A stretch of 64,000 nt of DNA. Origin: Penium margaritaceum (Eukaryota > Streptophyta > Zygnematophyceae > Desmidiales > Peniaceae). This document shows, one piece after another, positions 10,455-22,805 of this stretch. Location: assembly GCA_023375785.1 (NCBI GenBank), contig SZWC01000043.1:225214-289213 (forward strand). Reading direction: 5' to 3'. The notes beneath the pieces are model-generated. The model was not told the origin of the DNA and did no database searches. It saw only the letters and a list, made by a program, of their open reading frames with translations. Every line of letters begins with the position of its first letter. Within the stretch, counting starts at the first letter, position 1. A program made the position numbers and the translations under genes.

Positions 10455-11069
10455 TGTCAGAAAAATGCATGAGCAGAGACAGCAATAGAAGAAGTAGGCA
10501 GAAGCAACGGAATATGGACAACTGCGTCACTATGATGATGGAAGTAGAAAGCCACAAGCAGTTACGAGGAGTAAGTCGCAGAGTTTGAGAGGAGGCAAGA
10601 TGTTGGAGGTGCGAGGTGCACAGATATCAGTGAGGGAGGGCAAGAGCTAGGCGATGGGTAGATGAGTGCTGAGGGAAGGAGCGAGAGTGACAGAGCGATG
10701 GACTGCAAGCTGTGAATGATTGGGGAAGGCAGGATAGACAAGGAGCGAGCAAAGCAAGGACACGGTGGCAAAGCCGCGGAACCAAAAGGGATTAGGATGA
10801 GTAGAAATGTTCTAGTTTTAACTCGAGGAAATGAAGAGCCTCAAAATTAAAAGGACAGAACAGGACAAATGAGCAAAGCAACGGCTTCTCTCCACTAGCC
10901 GGACGCGGGTGACAGGTGTCAATCTATTAGGAGATAACTTGACGGTGGATTCCACACGGTCGAATGACCGAGGAATCATTAGTTAAGGTGGTTCGGTGGC
11001 TGGACCTGAACTGCTATTGAGACGAGGTTTGATATTCTGCCTCCTCTTGTCAATGCTTCTTTCTCACAA
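10455..11069 (-). repeat. E2 5' LTR
   Basis: On the plus strand it opens TGTCAGAAAAATG and ends TTTCTCACA, followed by the ATACT target duplication. It is the same length as the 3' LTR. Confidence 0.85.
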
Positions 11070-11074
11070 TACTA

Positions 11075-14003
11075 CCAAAATCTCTAATGAGATAACTGGC
11101 GGATTTGTCTCAAAATAACCACACATAGTTATGGTGATAAGAGGTGTACTTTGATGGCACAACAAAAACAATACACTATCAGTTGTTGTCGTTAGCGACG
11201 ACTATTTAAAGTTGAGAAATTTGACTTCGCCAAAAGCAGTATAGAAAGATACTTCTGAAAGAAGTACGAGAAAAATCTGACGGATGAATCACATGTGCTA
11301 CAAGGACAATTTTGTCAAACTTGGACCATGCTAAATGTGGAAAAACTCCTCTGTACCCATAGATGGAACGTGCTACAAAAGCCTAGTCAGTTGAGCACTA
11401 GTTCCAAAACATGCACGGCTTCCATGACCACAAGAGGTCAGCGAGCAGGACCAAGTACAGAGGACAACCCTCTTTTCATTGGATGAAGGCATGTGATTTG
11501 TACAATCATACTTTCATTACGTGAAATTGAGAATGCGACATGCATACAAAACATGCACGACATGCACAAAAATCTTATCCACTAATTGTTGGTAAGTTGA
11601 TCATGAAATCAAGTTATCAACAAGGTTGAGTGATAAATGATCAGAACGGTTTTGTGACATTTGATCAAGCTGACGACATAAGTTGATGTTTTGGATAATG
11701 GACATACCATTTGACCAAACAAGTGGTTTAGTGGGTGCATGACATGTTCTACAACAGTCGAACGTCCCATTACGCTACAATTTTTTAAGGCGAACGTGAT
11801 CTTTGGACGACTTAGCCCGTGTCATGACTATGTCATGAGATGTTAAGAAGACCTGGTGTGTTAGTACGCCGAATTGAATCCTAGAGGGATGATAGTATGG
11901 TATAAGTACATAGTGTGTACTGGATGCATGAGTATCTTTCGGAGATTCTGTGCATCAGTAATCATGGTGGATGCAAACATTGGTCTATAATTGAACGTGT
12001 CAAGGATGACACCCTTGAATAAGTACTTAATGGTAAAACCATTGATACCCTACCACTCAGTGAGTGATGGATACAAATTGTGGTTCCCTACTAGTACCGA
12101 TGATGAAAAGGTAGATGAGTAGACCACAAATCGTGTTCAAAAGACAAGGATTACTGTCTTTGGGTGTTATGAATGTGCAAAGAAGAAGTAAGGGTACCTT
12201 CATGGGTTGTCAACAATCAGAGATACCGTAGTGAGGTGGTTGAAGACTACAAAAGTCACATTCTGGCTTGTGACGATATCAACAGAATGTCAAAACCGAA
12301 TCAACTTTGAAGGTGATATCTTCAGTCTATAACCACCCAATGACTGAACATGTCATGGAAATTGACAGACATAATTGCTTGAGGCGATGTCAATCACATG
12401 ACTTCATCTACTGTTATGTGAAATACGATAGAAAATGAGTAATACCCCTTTCCCACTATTACAGTTCTAGGGTACTATCTCATAGTTCTCCACAAACCAA
12501 CTACAACATGGTTGGGATCAGGTCACGGTCTAGGATTTGCCTGCAAAGCTTATGATCATGGAGATGACCTATAAGCCGATTGCTTTTATGCTAACAGTGT
12601 CTTAGTACCCAAATTGCGATGGTCCGACTGACCACGTAACGAGTCGTCATTTTGAAGAAGTCTCAATATTTTTTATATACGGTATACCAGTTGCGTACAT
12701 CACGCTCTTCAAATATCATGCAGATGGATTTTGATCGCGTCAAATGGTGTAGTACCGTCTATGTTATATGAATGTGCAAAAGAAAGCCAATAACCATTAT
12801 TGGAATAAAACCAATCTCAGACAGAGATCATAGAGGAAACTTCTCTTGGTACCACCAATTTCCTTGAAATGGCACGAGAGGTTTGTACAAATGTGAGTTT
12901 TCATACGAGGAGGAGTTTTCATGCACGGATAGATATTGCATTCAACTAGGGTATACTCAAACCACGCTTGTTAACTTGGAAGGTCATGGTCAAGCGAACC
13001 AACGCCCTTGGTTCTGAAGATGGTTCAGTTTATGTACATTGCCGAATGCAAAATACAATGTTTTTGGATGTCACGGCGGTGGTATCCACAATGGTGGTCG
13101 TTTGTCAGATGCGGGCAATACCCTCTACAAGTACATCGGATAAGGTATATGGAAAATACTCTTTTGAGTGGAAGTACCAATTATACACAATAGAAGACAT
13201 TGAAGCAACACGAAATGTTCCAACTTGGTAAATACAATACATTTGATCGGTTCCCAAATGGAACCCTAGGGAGCAATTACATAACTAGAAAATGATGTAG
13301 GAACCGGTTGTTCCGGCATCACCGGATGTGATTTTCCAATCACATCCGGTGTTCGATCACAATCACATGGAATTGACATCCAAAATGTGTCCTTCCAACT
13401 TGAATTGCATGGATTGTGGTCATGGTACACCCGTTTGGTAAAACCACGTTATGAACACTTTGTTCGTGGATACGATCCACGATCGTTAAGATCATTCATC
13501 TCATCTAATCTAGTTAAAAGCGATGTGCTTTTGATATGGATGTAAGGGGCAGCCTATGGTACCCATATCCAACAAAAATGAGGGGACAATGGTTTGGACA
13601 AATATCATCTACGTCGGAGTATTTTTGTGTTTGATGACGAACTTTGACGGCCATTGCGTATGCCTGACGACCAATGCCACCTCCTTCAAAGATGAGTGCA
13701 ATCTTTGAAAAGGATACACCGTGTTCTCATAAACCTTGTCTCAGGGCCTTGGTGCCTCCCAAACCTAAGAACAAGCTAGCATGCAAGTTGCATGGACTTA
13801 GTGGAGATTGGTTGAGTTCAACCAACCAACTCATAGATGCTCAAAGAGGTTTGGTAGACCTACGTGTGGTCATGAAAATGTGGTTACAAACCAAGATGCC
13901 TGATGTACAGATAGTGGATTGCACGTACAGACAATTGTACAGGGAGGTACCAGCTTGGAAACAACTTCTCGGAAGAGATCATGTCCGAACGACATGGAAA
14001 ATG
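11075..14003. other. 2.9-kb region without a supported gene
   Basis: Stops are frequent on both strands. The longest open stretches (12968-13231, 87 residues, and 13674-14009, 111 residues, running into the LTR at 14004) carry no motif I recognise. The only clear structure is a perfect hairpin at 13320-13351. The sequence may be worn-out transposon DNA, but I cannot assign a family. Confidence 0.5.
13320..13351. repeat. Perfect 14-bp inverted repeat (hairpin)
   Basis: CACCGGATGTGATT (13320-13333) and its exact complement (13338-13351) are separated by TTCC. No coding region adjoins it. It could be a MITE remnant or a fold-back fragment. No flanking target duplication is obvious. Confidence 0.7.
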
Positions 14004-14646
14004 TGTTGAATATGTTTGCCCCTTGTTTCGTCTTGTATGACGGATCAGGAACTCCCTGCCCCTTGTGGAGGTATGACCCCTGGATTTGTTGTAGGGTGAC
14101 TCAACTATGCTCTGTCGTATGTGAGATACGACCTGCGAGTACACCATGTATGTGAGTGGTTAACTTGGCCATTTTGTTGATTTAGCCAGGTGAAAGGTCA
14201 TGAGTTCGATCATGGCTCCATGTACATCTTGGTTGTTATGGAAGCTTCCAAGAAAGAAAGTCCGTATCTTGTGGGAAGAAACACGGCTGATCATTCACCT
14301 TGGCACAAGGATGCTTATGTGTCGAGCCCATAGCGCAAGTCTCTTGGTGATGTGGCAGGGTCAAGCAGCTTCTCAGGAATGTGCTTTTGAGTTCTAGGAC
14401 TGGATCGACAGCTATAAAAGGACTTGTCTTGCATGCTGATCAATTAACCCTTGCTTGATGCTCTCTTGCGTATTGACGACTTGAGCTCTTCTTGAGATGT
14501 AATGCTAACGTGTTAGTAATCTTGAAGGTGAAATGTATGACTAATTAAGTTTGGGGTGCATGACACATGTCTACAAAGGAAGAAGGCATAAAAACCTTTG
14601 TGAGCTTCAGCTTCTCTGCCAGAGGTGGTTAGCTTAGTAGCTAACA
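14004..14646 (+). repeat. A 5' LTR
   Basis: It opens TGTTGAATATG and ends GCTAACA. It contains a tRNA-like A-box/B-box pair (14157-14168 and 14204-14212). It also holds GCTATAAAAGGACTTG at about 14411, a good TATA box (TATAAAA) for Pol II. Confidence 0.85.
14412..14420 (+). promoter_or_regulatory. TATA box of element A LTR
   Basis: CTATAAAAG lies about 230 bases before the LTR end and is identical in the 3' LTR (about 25992-26000). It fits a plant Pol II core promoter at the U3/R border. Confidence 0.7.
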
Positions 14647-14811
14647 AAGGGTTATGGGCCCACTTCTCTGGTTAGGGAAGTTAAACGTACGCAACCGCAA
14701 AGGTCACAAGCAGCGAGAGTGCCTTTGCTCTCACCCAACTTCTCTGTTTGCAGGGCAACATCAGCAGGAGGGGAATGCAACACATCTACACCTTTCTACC
14801 TTGGGAGCTCA

Positions 14812-14851
14812 CATCAGCCTACATCAGCCTACATCAGCTTACATCTGCTTA
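14812..14851 (+). repeat. Four-copy 10-bp tandem repeat in the leader of A
   Basis: Four consecutive copies of a CATCAGCCTA-like decamer lie between the 5' LTR and gag. The first two are identical and the later ones are diverged. Confidence 0.6.
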
Positions 14852-14968
14852 CAACGGTGAACGTGAACAGGGGAAGCAGTTTCCTCTTCTCACCAACAGC
14901 CTACAGCGGCCTCAAGCACAGGTTCATCGGCATCAAAAAAAGGTACAGCAGCTATAGAAGTTGTACTT

Positions 14969-15712
14969 GTGGGGATGGCAGGGACAGGGGAACCAGGGAA
15001 TCATTCGCCCATCCTCAAGTTTGATGGAGAGGGGTTTGCACTTTGGAAGTGGCAGTTTGAGATCATCATGGATGATCAAGATCTGCTAGGATATTTTGAC
15101 GAAACTATCCCAGTACTAAAGGAGGAGGGTGCTGACCTTGTGGCATGGGTCAAGCTCAACAAGAAGACTCTCGCCATTCTCATGTCCTCCATACAACCCT
15201 CAATCCTTTCACACATCAGTGGTTGTACAGTGGCTGCCGCGGCATACGCCAAACTCGACAATGTGTTTCGGTCCTCCTCTCCAACCATCTCTTCATTCTA
15301 AACCTCATCAGCATGAGGCTTGGTGAAGGGGAGGATGTCTCCGCCTTTATGCAAAATTTTGAGACGCTCTTGTAACAAGCCACCGGCATGGGGTGGGACC
15401 TGAAATGCGACATGCACGCCATGATTTTTCTCATGACGCTGCCGGAAACTTGGAGCCCCATGATAACAGTGATTGCAGGGTAGACTGAAGATCTAGTTTC
15501 CTACACCACCATCTCTAAGTATGTGCGGAATGAAGCCATGCGTCGTAGCAGTAGTGAAGCAAACATGGCTGCCTTTACCTCATGGAGTAGTGGCACCTTC
15601 CGCAATACCTCCTCCTCTGGGTACAAGGGAAACAATAGTACTAGCAATAGTGGAAGGGTTGCAAAGTACCAAGGGAACTACCACAACTGTGGCAAGGCTG
15701 GACACTAGACTC
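14969..15712 (+). pseudogene. A gag relic
   Basis: The amino-terminal part encodes a copia gag start (ILKFDGEGFALWKWQFEIIM), then a helical stretch typical of the UBN2/gag family. A CCHC zinc-knuckle remnant (CGKAGH) lies near 15690-15710. It forms the coat of the virus-like particle in living relatives. The copy is broken. Confidence 0.75.
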
Positions 15713-16329
15713 GAGAGTACCATGCACCAAAGAGAGAGGGAGGAGATGGGGATGAATGGCGAGGGGGAAATGGTGGGAATGACCCCACAAGCTTGATGGC
15801 TGATTGTGCGTCCAATAAAGGGAGGGCAATACTCAGGCCAGGTGCCTATGGCCTTGACTCGGGCACAAACGAGCACACCACTTACGAGAAGAGAGACTTC
15901 ATCTCTCTTGCTTGATGTAACAAGAACTTCGAGTCGCCAAAGGCAAGGTTGAGGCAGCTGAGGGGTTTGGTGACAAGCTGGTCACAGTAGGTGTCAACGT
16001 TGGAGATTCCGACCTCAAGCTAGAGGGGGTGGTCTACTTGCCCTCCTTCACAGCCAACCTGCTCGATCTCTCTCTAAGATAACTGACCATGGCATGAAAG
16101 TGGTCTTTACAGAGAAGGAAGCAGTGATAATTCCTACCAAGGACATCAACATCTCCTATTCTGCCAAGAAGGTTGTCGCACAGGTTTCTCGCGTTGATGG
16201 ACTCTACGTCTTACAGACCAAAATGACTACTTCAACGGCTGAATCTTTGGTCAAGAGTGATGATGAGGAGAGCAGCAATGCAGACTTAGATGAGGAAGGA
16301 CATGTTGGAGCAGCGGAAGCAGTGGCAGC

Positions 16330-17167
16330 AGATGATTCAAAATCAAAACTATAAGCAAATGCAGCCACCGGGGCTGTTCATTCTAGCCTGTGCACATCCT
16401 CTGAGAACCTATGGCACAGGCGCTTTGGACACGTGGCTCATCGCACATTGGAGCTCATGGGAAAGCAAGAGTTAGTGTGTGGGATGGAGCTAGGTGATGA
16501 GGTGGAGGGAGCGGAGATCATGTGTGAGCCATGCCTTCAAGGCAATGTGAAAAGGAAACCCTTCAAGCGTAATGGCACGGGTGCTCTCGCACCTCTTGAT
16601 CTCATTCACTCTGACGTATGTGGTCCCTTTCGCATACCGTCAAATGGAGGCATCAGATATTTCCTCACATGCATCGACGACAATAGCCGCAAAGTCTGGA
16701 TATACTTTCTCAAAAAGAAAAGTGAGGTGAAGGAGAATCTGTAGACCTTTGTCGCTATGGTTGAGCGACCGAGTGGGAAGAAGGTGAAGGCATTCAGGAC
16801 GGACAACGGGGGAGAGTACCAAGCTTGCAGGGAGTGGCTCAAGACACAGGACATTGAACACGAGAAAACTACGCCCTACTCACCTCAAAGGAATGGAGTA
16901 GTAGAGAGGATGAACCAGACGCTCCTAGGCATGACAAGGTGCATGCTCTTTGAAGCCAAGCTTCCTCCTAGGTTCTGGGCTGAAGCAGCACATATGGCTA
17001 CCTACCTTGTAAACCTCACACCTACAGCAGCTCTGTGAAGGAGAGGGAAGAAGAAGCAAACACAGCAGTTGAAGACACCTCAAGAAGCATGGTCACGCAG
17101 GAAGCCGGACGCCTCCCATCTCAAGGTGTTCAGATGCATCGGGTTCGCCAAGGTCTATGCCGGTGAG
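16330..17167 (+). pseudogene. A integrase relic
   Basis: A GAG-pre-integrase segment (LWHRRFGHVAHRTLELM, then a CEPCLQG zinc-binding pair) precedes the catalytic core. Core landmarks are IHSDVCGPF, then FRTDNGGEY, then YSPQRNGVVERMNQTL, which carry the family's D, D and E residues. The end of this stretch abuts the LTR of element B at 17168. Confidence 0.82.
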
Positions 17168-17905
17168 TGTTGGAGCTGGAGGAGAGAGGGAGCCTTGGAG
17201 CAGCGAGCATGTGGGACTGAAAGGACATCACTTGTGCTGAAGAATGGTTATTGAATCACTCAAAATGATGGAGTACATATAGAACTAGAGCTTGGGTAAG
17301 TCAGCCCTCTCACAAGCCACACCACCTAGCCATGGAGGCTAAGGCTCACACACTAGAGTCCACAATCTCATACAAGGGAGGAAATCAACCTAACAATCAG
17401 GCTGACCAGTCACACACGACCTAGAGAGCTAGAGAATGCTCTCATGGCACACTCCTAGTGGTCACATAACCCACAATCCCATGGAGAATCGCCATGTGTC
17501 CATGGCTAGCACACAAGTATCTCACCTCACCTAAAACGTAAGGAGAGGTACCTTTATCCTAGTCAGCACACTCTCACAAGGCAATCCTAAGACCAAGGAC
17601 CTTTTTGGATATTTCTCCCATCAGGTCTTGACCCTGGACCTCTTGCCTTTTTCTTTTCTCAGGCGAAGGCATGGAGCCATCGCCCATGGCCACCAAGACA
17701 TTGGCGGTCCATGACCCCTGAAACTTCGAAAATTCATATCTCCCAATCCGACCGTTGGATCGGCCTGAAACGTGGACCATAGATAATTTGCCAGCTGATC
17801 TTTCCAATGGTAAAGTCGGATTGACGATCGGAGCAGGCATCTGGAAGTTTCCTTGAACTTGCTCCTGTGGACCTGGAAGTGAGCCGGACGGCTCCTTTCC
17901 CAACA
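17168..17905 (-). repeat. B 3' LTR
   Basis: On the plus strand it opens TGTTGGAGCTGG and ends TTTCCCAACA. A minus-strand TATA-like CTATATGTACTCC lies near 17271-17283. The purine tract (plus-strand ATCTCCCACTTTGCC, 17906-17920) adjoins it. Confidence 0.92.
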
Positions 17906-17920
17906 ATCTCCCACTTTGCC
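17906..17920 (-). promoter_or_regulatory. B polypurine tract
   Basis: On the minus strand this reads GGCAAAGTGGGAGAT, directly before the 3' LTR. Element C has the same tract at 34724-34738. Confidence 0.82.
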
Positions 17921-18047
17921 GTAGTCAGAGTGGGCTGAGTCCACATGGCTTCATGCAGAACTGCTACTTCTCATGGGTCAATTGCTTGGTGCAGAAATCA
18001 GCGACCTGCCTGCTGGTTGGAGTAAACTCCAGCTTGATAGCACCCTC

Positions 18048-19400
18048 CTACACCATGTGTCCGATGAAGTGATATGCGATGTCAATGTGCTTGGTACGTA
18101 CATGGTGCTCAGGATTCTTGGCGAGTGCGATTGCGCTCTCGTTGTTGACGCGCATAGGAACTAGAACTGCTACACTCCCACTCATCTCCGCCATGAGACG
18201 TTGGAGCCAAACTGCTTCCTTGGCTCCAAAGTTGAGAGAGATGTACTCAGCTTCTGTGCTCGAGGTGGCCACAACCACCTGTCACTTGCTGCATGTTGAT
18301 GGCACCTCCATTCATGAGAAACACATCTCAAGAGATGGACTTGCGGGTCTCAGGATTTGAAGCCCAATCTGCATCTGTGTAGCTAATGATGCTGTTGTCG
18401 TTGCCGTTGTAGGTGATGCCGACGTTGATGGTTCCAGCAAGATAGCAAAAGATCCGCTTCAATGCCTTGTGGTGCTCCGGTCTGGGATTAGCCATGTGCT
18501 GCCTCACAACGCTCACAGCCTGTGCGAGGTCCGGCCCGATTGCCACCATCAGGTACATAAGACTGCCAACGGCGCTCTGGTACTTCTGCCGCTTAGCTGC
18601 ATCTGCTTCTCCACTAAAGCTCACGAGATATTGCCGCGTCTCCAGCGGCGTGCCGATGGGTTTGGCCTCTGCCATGCCGAACCGCTGCAGGACGTCCTTG
18701 ATGTAGCGACTCTGCTGTAGCAAAAGAGAGCGTGATTTGCGGTCACGCATGATCTGGATGCCGAATAAGTCTATCGCCTCCCCAAGATCAGACATCTGGA
18801 AGCGATCCTGCATGGCCTCCTTGAACTCCTGTATTGCAGACATGCTGTTGGAAAGGAGGAGCATGTTATCCACATTGACAATGATGATGAGGATCTCATG
18901 CTCATGCTGCGAGCGATACACGCTGTAGTCACACTCGCTGCGCTCAAACCCCATGCACTTTAACGCCGCATCCAACTTCTGGTTGCAAGCACGCGACGCT
19001 TGCTTGAGGCCGTATATCGACTTTTGTAGCTTGCAAACCAGCGCTCCTGGCCATCCATGACGAACCCCTCCGGCTGCTCCATGTAGATCTCTGAAAAGTC
19101 ACCTTTCAAGAATGTCGTCTTGACATCCATGTGGTGAACCTCAAAGTCCTTAGCTGCTGCATAAGAGAGGAGCGTGCGCACAGAGGCAAACTTTGCAACA
19201 AAGGCAAAAGTTTCTGTGTAGTCGATGCCCTCCTGCTGCGAGTAGCCCTTGGCGACCAGCCTCGCCTTGTACTTTTCTAGGTTACCATGCGCTCCCCGCT
19301 TCTTCTTAAACACCCACTTGCAATTGATCACCTTACGTCCAGGTGGACGCCCAGTCAGCTCCCACGTGCCGTTGTCTAGCTACGACTGTATCTCCTGTTG
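18048..19400 (-). pseudogene. B reverse transcriptase and RNase H relic
   Basis: From the high coordinate downward: the RT start (KYKARLVAKGYSQQEGIDYTE, with HMDVKTTFLKGDFSEIYMEQPEGF), the thumb region (RSRYIKDVLQRFGMAEAKPI, then YQSAVGSLMYLM), and RNase H (SYTDADWASNPETRKS, then STEAEYISL and RTKHIDIAYHFI). The order is the copia order with RNase H last. The copy is broken. Confidence 0.85.
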
Positions 19401-19979
19401 CACGGCTTGCGCCCAATCTGCTGCATCCGGTGCAGCCATGGCCTCCTTGTATGACGTTGGCTCATCTGAATCTGCTGCAACTGTGACATTTATCTGTTCT
19501 GGTTTCTGCAGCATCTTGAAATGGCCGCGCTCACCAGGCTTGTAACGCACCCTAAGAGGGTACCTGCGACCTGGTACTGGAGCGTTAGCGGGCGGCTGGT
19601 GCGGTGCTGGTGGCACAACTGCTGCTGCTGGTGGTGCTACATCTCCCTCCTGTGCTTCTGCTGGTGAGGTTGCAGTATCTGATTCATCAGACATGGGAGA
19701 GTAGAGTGATTCTCCCATTGTCACAATAGAGGAAGGATCGGGAGAGACTGGGTCAGGAAGGATTTCTGCTCCTACTGTCTCGTTAGCTGTTGGTTCTGCT
19801 GTCTCTTCACAAAAATGTTGGTGCTCATGACGTTGCTCTTGTTGAAGACGACATCCTTGGAGATGATGACGTGGCCTATATCCCTCTCGTAGAGGCGATA
19901 GGCCTTGCTTGCCACGTCGTAGCCAATAATCAGCATCTGCGACTCTTAGCGTCCCATTTCTGCCGCTTCTCCTTGGGCA

Positions 19980-21180
19980 CGTGCATGTGCGCCTGGCTGC
20001 CAAATGCTCAGAGATGACCCACGCTCAGTTTCTTGCCAAACCACGCCTCATACAGCGTCATCTGCTCCAGCGCCTTAGTTGGACTACAGTTCTTGATGTA
20101 GACCGCAGTGCTCATAGCGTCAGCCTAGAAGTCGTAGGTCAGCCGAGCCGCGTTTAGCATGGAGCGCTGCGACTCCACAATCGTACAGTTGGCGCGTTCT
20201 GCTACACCGTTCTGCTGCAGCGAGTACGGCGCGGTACGCTGCGCCTTGATGCCAGCTGCTGCGAGGTAGTCCTGAAACTCCTTGCTCAGGTACTCTCCAC
20301 CGCGATCGCTGCGCAGCGCCTTGATCTTCTTGCCAGTCTGGTTCTCCACCATGGCCTTGAACTCCTTGAACCTCTCAAAGCACTGGTCCTTGGAAGGAAG
20401 GAAGTACACAGCACTGTGACAGCTAAAATCATCAATAAAGGTCAGGAAATACCTAGAGCCTCCAAAGCTCTGAGTCTGCATCGGTCCGTACAAGTCCGTG
20501 TGGACCAGCTCCAACACCTCCTTCACACGCTCCCCTGCTCCACAGAACGCCTCCCGGTGCTGCTTCCCCTCCAAACAGCCGATGCACAACTGCTGCTCAA
20601 AGTTAGAGATGGTAGGCAGGTCACGCACCATCTGCTTTGCTTGAAGCTGCTGCAAGGCGCGCATGCCGATGTGGCCGTAGCGCGCATGCCAGATCTCACC
20701 ATCTGTCGCCTGCACCACTGCTGCAAGACTCTGCTCACGAGGGATCCTGGTCGCCCCCAGCAGGCGGTACATGTCGCCCTCCTTCACCGACCTGGCGAAC
20801 GCCTCTCCTGTATCCTTGTTGAGGATGTAGCCATAGTCATCATCGAAGACGACGTGCAGTCCTATGTTTGTAAGAGAGGAGACTGAGAGGAGGTTAAATG
20901 CAGGATCAGGTACATACAGCACGCCATGGAACACTCCCACTTCAATGCCATGTGGGGTCTCGAACCACATCTCCAAAATCCCTATCCCCTAAGCATACAC
21001 CACCTGATCATCACCCATAGCGATAGGACGGGGAGGGATGGACAGCAGCTACGTAAACCACTCCTTGTGATGTGTGAGGCTCTTGGTACACCCTGAGTCC
21101 TTGTACCATGTGAGATCCGCCTTCTCCAACTGCAACATGTCAGACTTTGCCATGAAGAGACAGTCACGCACCTCCTTGGC
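19980..21180 (-). pseudogene. B protease and integrase relic
   Basis: A protease-type segment with a DSGCTKS-like active-site region lies near 21070-21100. It is followed by a GAG-pre-integrase segment (IWHARYGHIGMRALQQL, with CIGCLEGK). The integrase core shows VHTDLYGPM, LRSDRGGEYLSKEF and YSLQQNGVAERAN. The family's D,D,E pattern is recognisable. The copy is broken. Confidence 0.82.
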
Positions 21181-21183
21181 CAC

Positions 21184-22158
21184 ATTCATGTTCCCAAAGT
21201 GGCGCACACCGGCCTGGTTTTGCTACTGCTGCTGCTGCTGACGCTGCTGTGACTGCTGTTGCTGTTGTTGCTTTTTCCGCTGTTGCTGCGATGACTGCTG
21301 CTGCTGCTGCTGCTCCTTCTAGTCCCTCTTGAGCTTGAAACACTCCTTTTTGTAGTGTCCCTCTTTCTGGCAGTAGTGGCATTTGCCTTTCTTTTTGCCT
21401 CTCTGCGGCCCAGACTGCTACTGCTACTGCTGGTTGCGTGAGCTCGTGGCCACAAAAGCTGCTTCACCGATGCCGCCACCATTGCGCTCTGCTGCATTGT
21501 GACGCAATACCACCTGCACCAGGTGTGTGCAGATGAAGTCGAGGTCAAGAGTTGGCTGGCACTCTAGCATCTCTCGCACTGTGTCGTAGCTGGTTGGGAG
21601 TCCCCTCAGCAAGAGGAGGATGAAGCGCGTCTCTTCCACAGGGTTCCCGGCCGCTCTCAGCTGCTTCGCCAGCTCCTTTGCCCTATCCTGGTATGCCTCC
21701 ATCCCGTCACCACCCTGCATTCTCAGCACCATCATCTTTTCCTCCAAAAGCATGAGGAATGCAGGATCCTTGCTCTCATACTTCTTGCACAACGTATCCC
21801 ACTCCTCCTTTGCAGTAGCCTTGTCACTCACGTACTGAAGATGCGGGTTGGAGATGGTATTGACAAGCAACCTGTAGGCCTGCCTGTCCTCCTTCTTCCA
21901 CTCCTCATACACCGCTGGTACAGCTGCAGAAGAACCCGCATCACCTGCACCCTTTTGCAGCGTCTTTCCCGCCACCACCTGCACTGCGGTAATGCCTTTT
22001 GCCTGTGGAGGCGGAGCGCGCTCGTCGCCGCTCACCACCTCCCACAAGCCCCTCTCCTCCAAAAGGAGGCGGGTACGGAAATTCCAAAACGTGAAGTTGG
22101 CGCGTCCTTCCAGCCTCTCCAAGGGCTGGGCTGCTGTTAGCATGCCTGTTGCTGCCAT
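21184..22158 (-). pseudogene. B gag relic
   Basis: The start is an ATG at 22158 (MAATGMLTAAQPLERLEG, followed by NFTFWNFRTRLLLEERGLW). A UBN2-type gag domain follows (EEWDTLCKKYESKD, then LLLRGLPTSYDTVREML). A Gln/Ser-rich low-complexity linker from CAG-type repeats (about 21215-21320) precedes a zinc knuckle (about 21340-21390). The translation of the linker is frame-ambiguous because of the repeats. Confidence 0.82.
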
Positions 22159-22790
22159 TTTGAGCTTTGGTGATGCTCAACGCTGCCCTTGGGTGGCGGC
22201 GCTACCCCTGCTTCTGCTGCTGCTTCTGCCAGAAATGTGTCTGACAGAAAATGGACAATAGATGCGAGCAGACTGGGAATTTGGGAAAAATGAGCCTCTC
22301 ACTGGAAAATTCAGCTCAAAACATTTCGGATCGACCGATAAAACAGGGTCATCAACAGGGGATTTTGAAAGATATGCCCTCTTGAAAACAGGGTATGCTT
22401 CTGCTCCTACTCTAAGTCAGACCAGCCAGCTTGTAAACGGCGTTTCTCCCAAATAAATGAATGGAATACAAATATGTTTTCTGCAATGGAAAGCTTAGGA
22501 AAAATTATACAATTCTCATGTGCCACTTTTTAAATTTGACAAAGAAACGAGAGAGTTATGGTCACCACAAGGCGACGGTCTTACTCATAGAGAAGAGTGT
22601 AGCCCTGGCCGACCTTGTTTTGAGCATAACTCTCAATCCGACCACTGGATCGTCGTGATCTTGGGCTCGTTAGAAAGCTTGTCTCCCAAAATTGAAGATC
22701 CTGTGGTTGATTTTCAAATTTGGTCAAGGTTTGACCCTAACCCGTCACTCTGAAAGTGATGGCCAGTGCTGGCTGAATCAAGCAGAATCT

Positions 22791-22803
22791 GTCTCTGATA
22801 CCA
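22791..22803 (-). promoter_or_regulatory. B primer-binding site
   Basis: On the minus strand TGGTATCAGAGAC lies two bases inside the 5' LTR edge. It matches initiator-Met tRNA over the first ten or eleven bases. Confidence 0.85.
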
Positions 22804-22805
22804 AA

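Larger units (their letters stand above)
7458..11069 (-). mobile_element. E2: non-autonomous LTR retrotransposon, family E
   Basis: Two 615-base LTRs (7458-8072 and 10455-11069) flank a 2.4-kb interior read on the minus strand. An exact 5-bp target duplication ATACT lies at 7453-7457 and 11070-11074. The primer site (10443-10454) abuts the 5' LTR and a purine tract abuts the 3' LTR. The interior has the paired 65-bp blocks (9738-9810 and 9880-9952) and G-box repeats, but no recognisable pol. Structurally it is complete, with all signals for mobilisation by another element but no intact gene product. Open frames on either strand inside it share no motif with retroviral-type proteins. Confidence 0.88.

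Noticed and set aside
20416-20886. Plus-strand open frame of 156 residues in element B
   Set aside because: It is the antisense shadow of the integrase region of B, and the same shadow appears over element C.
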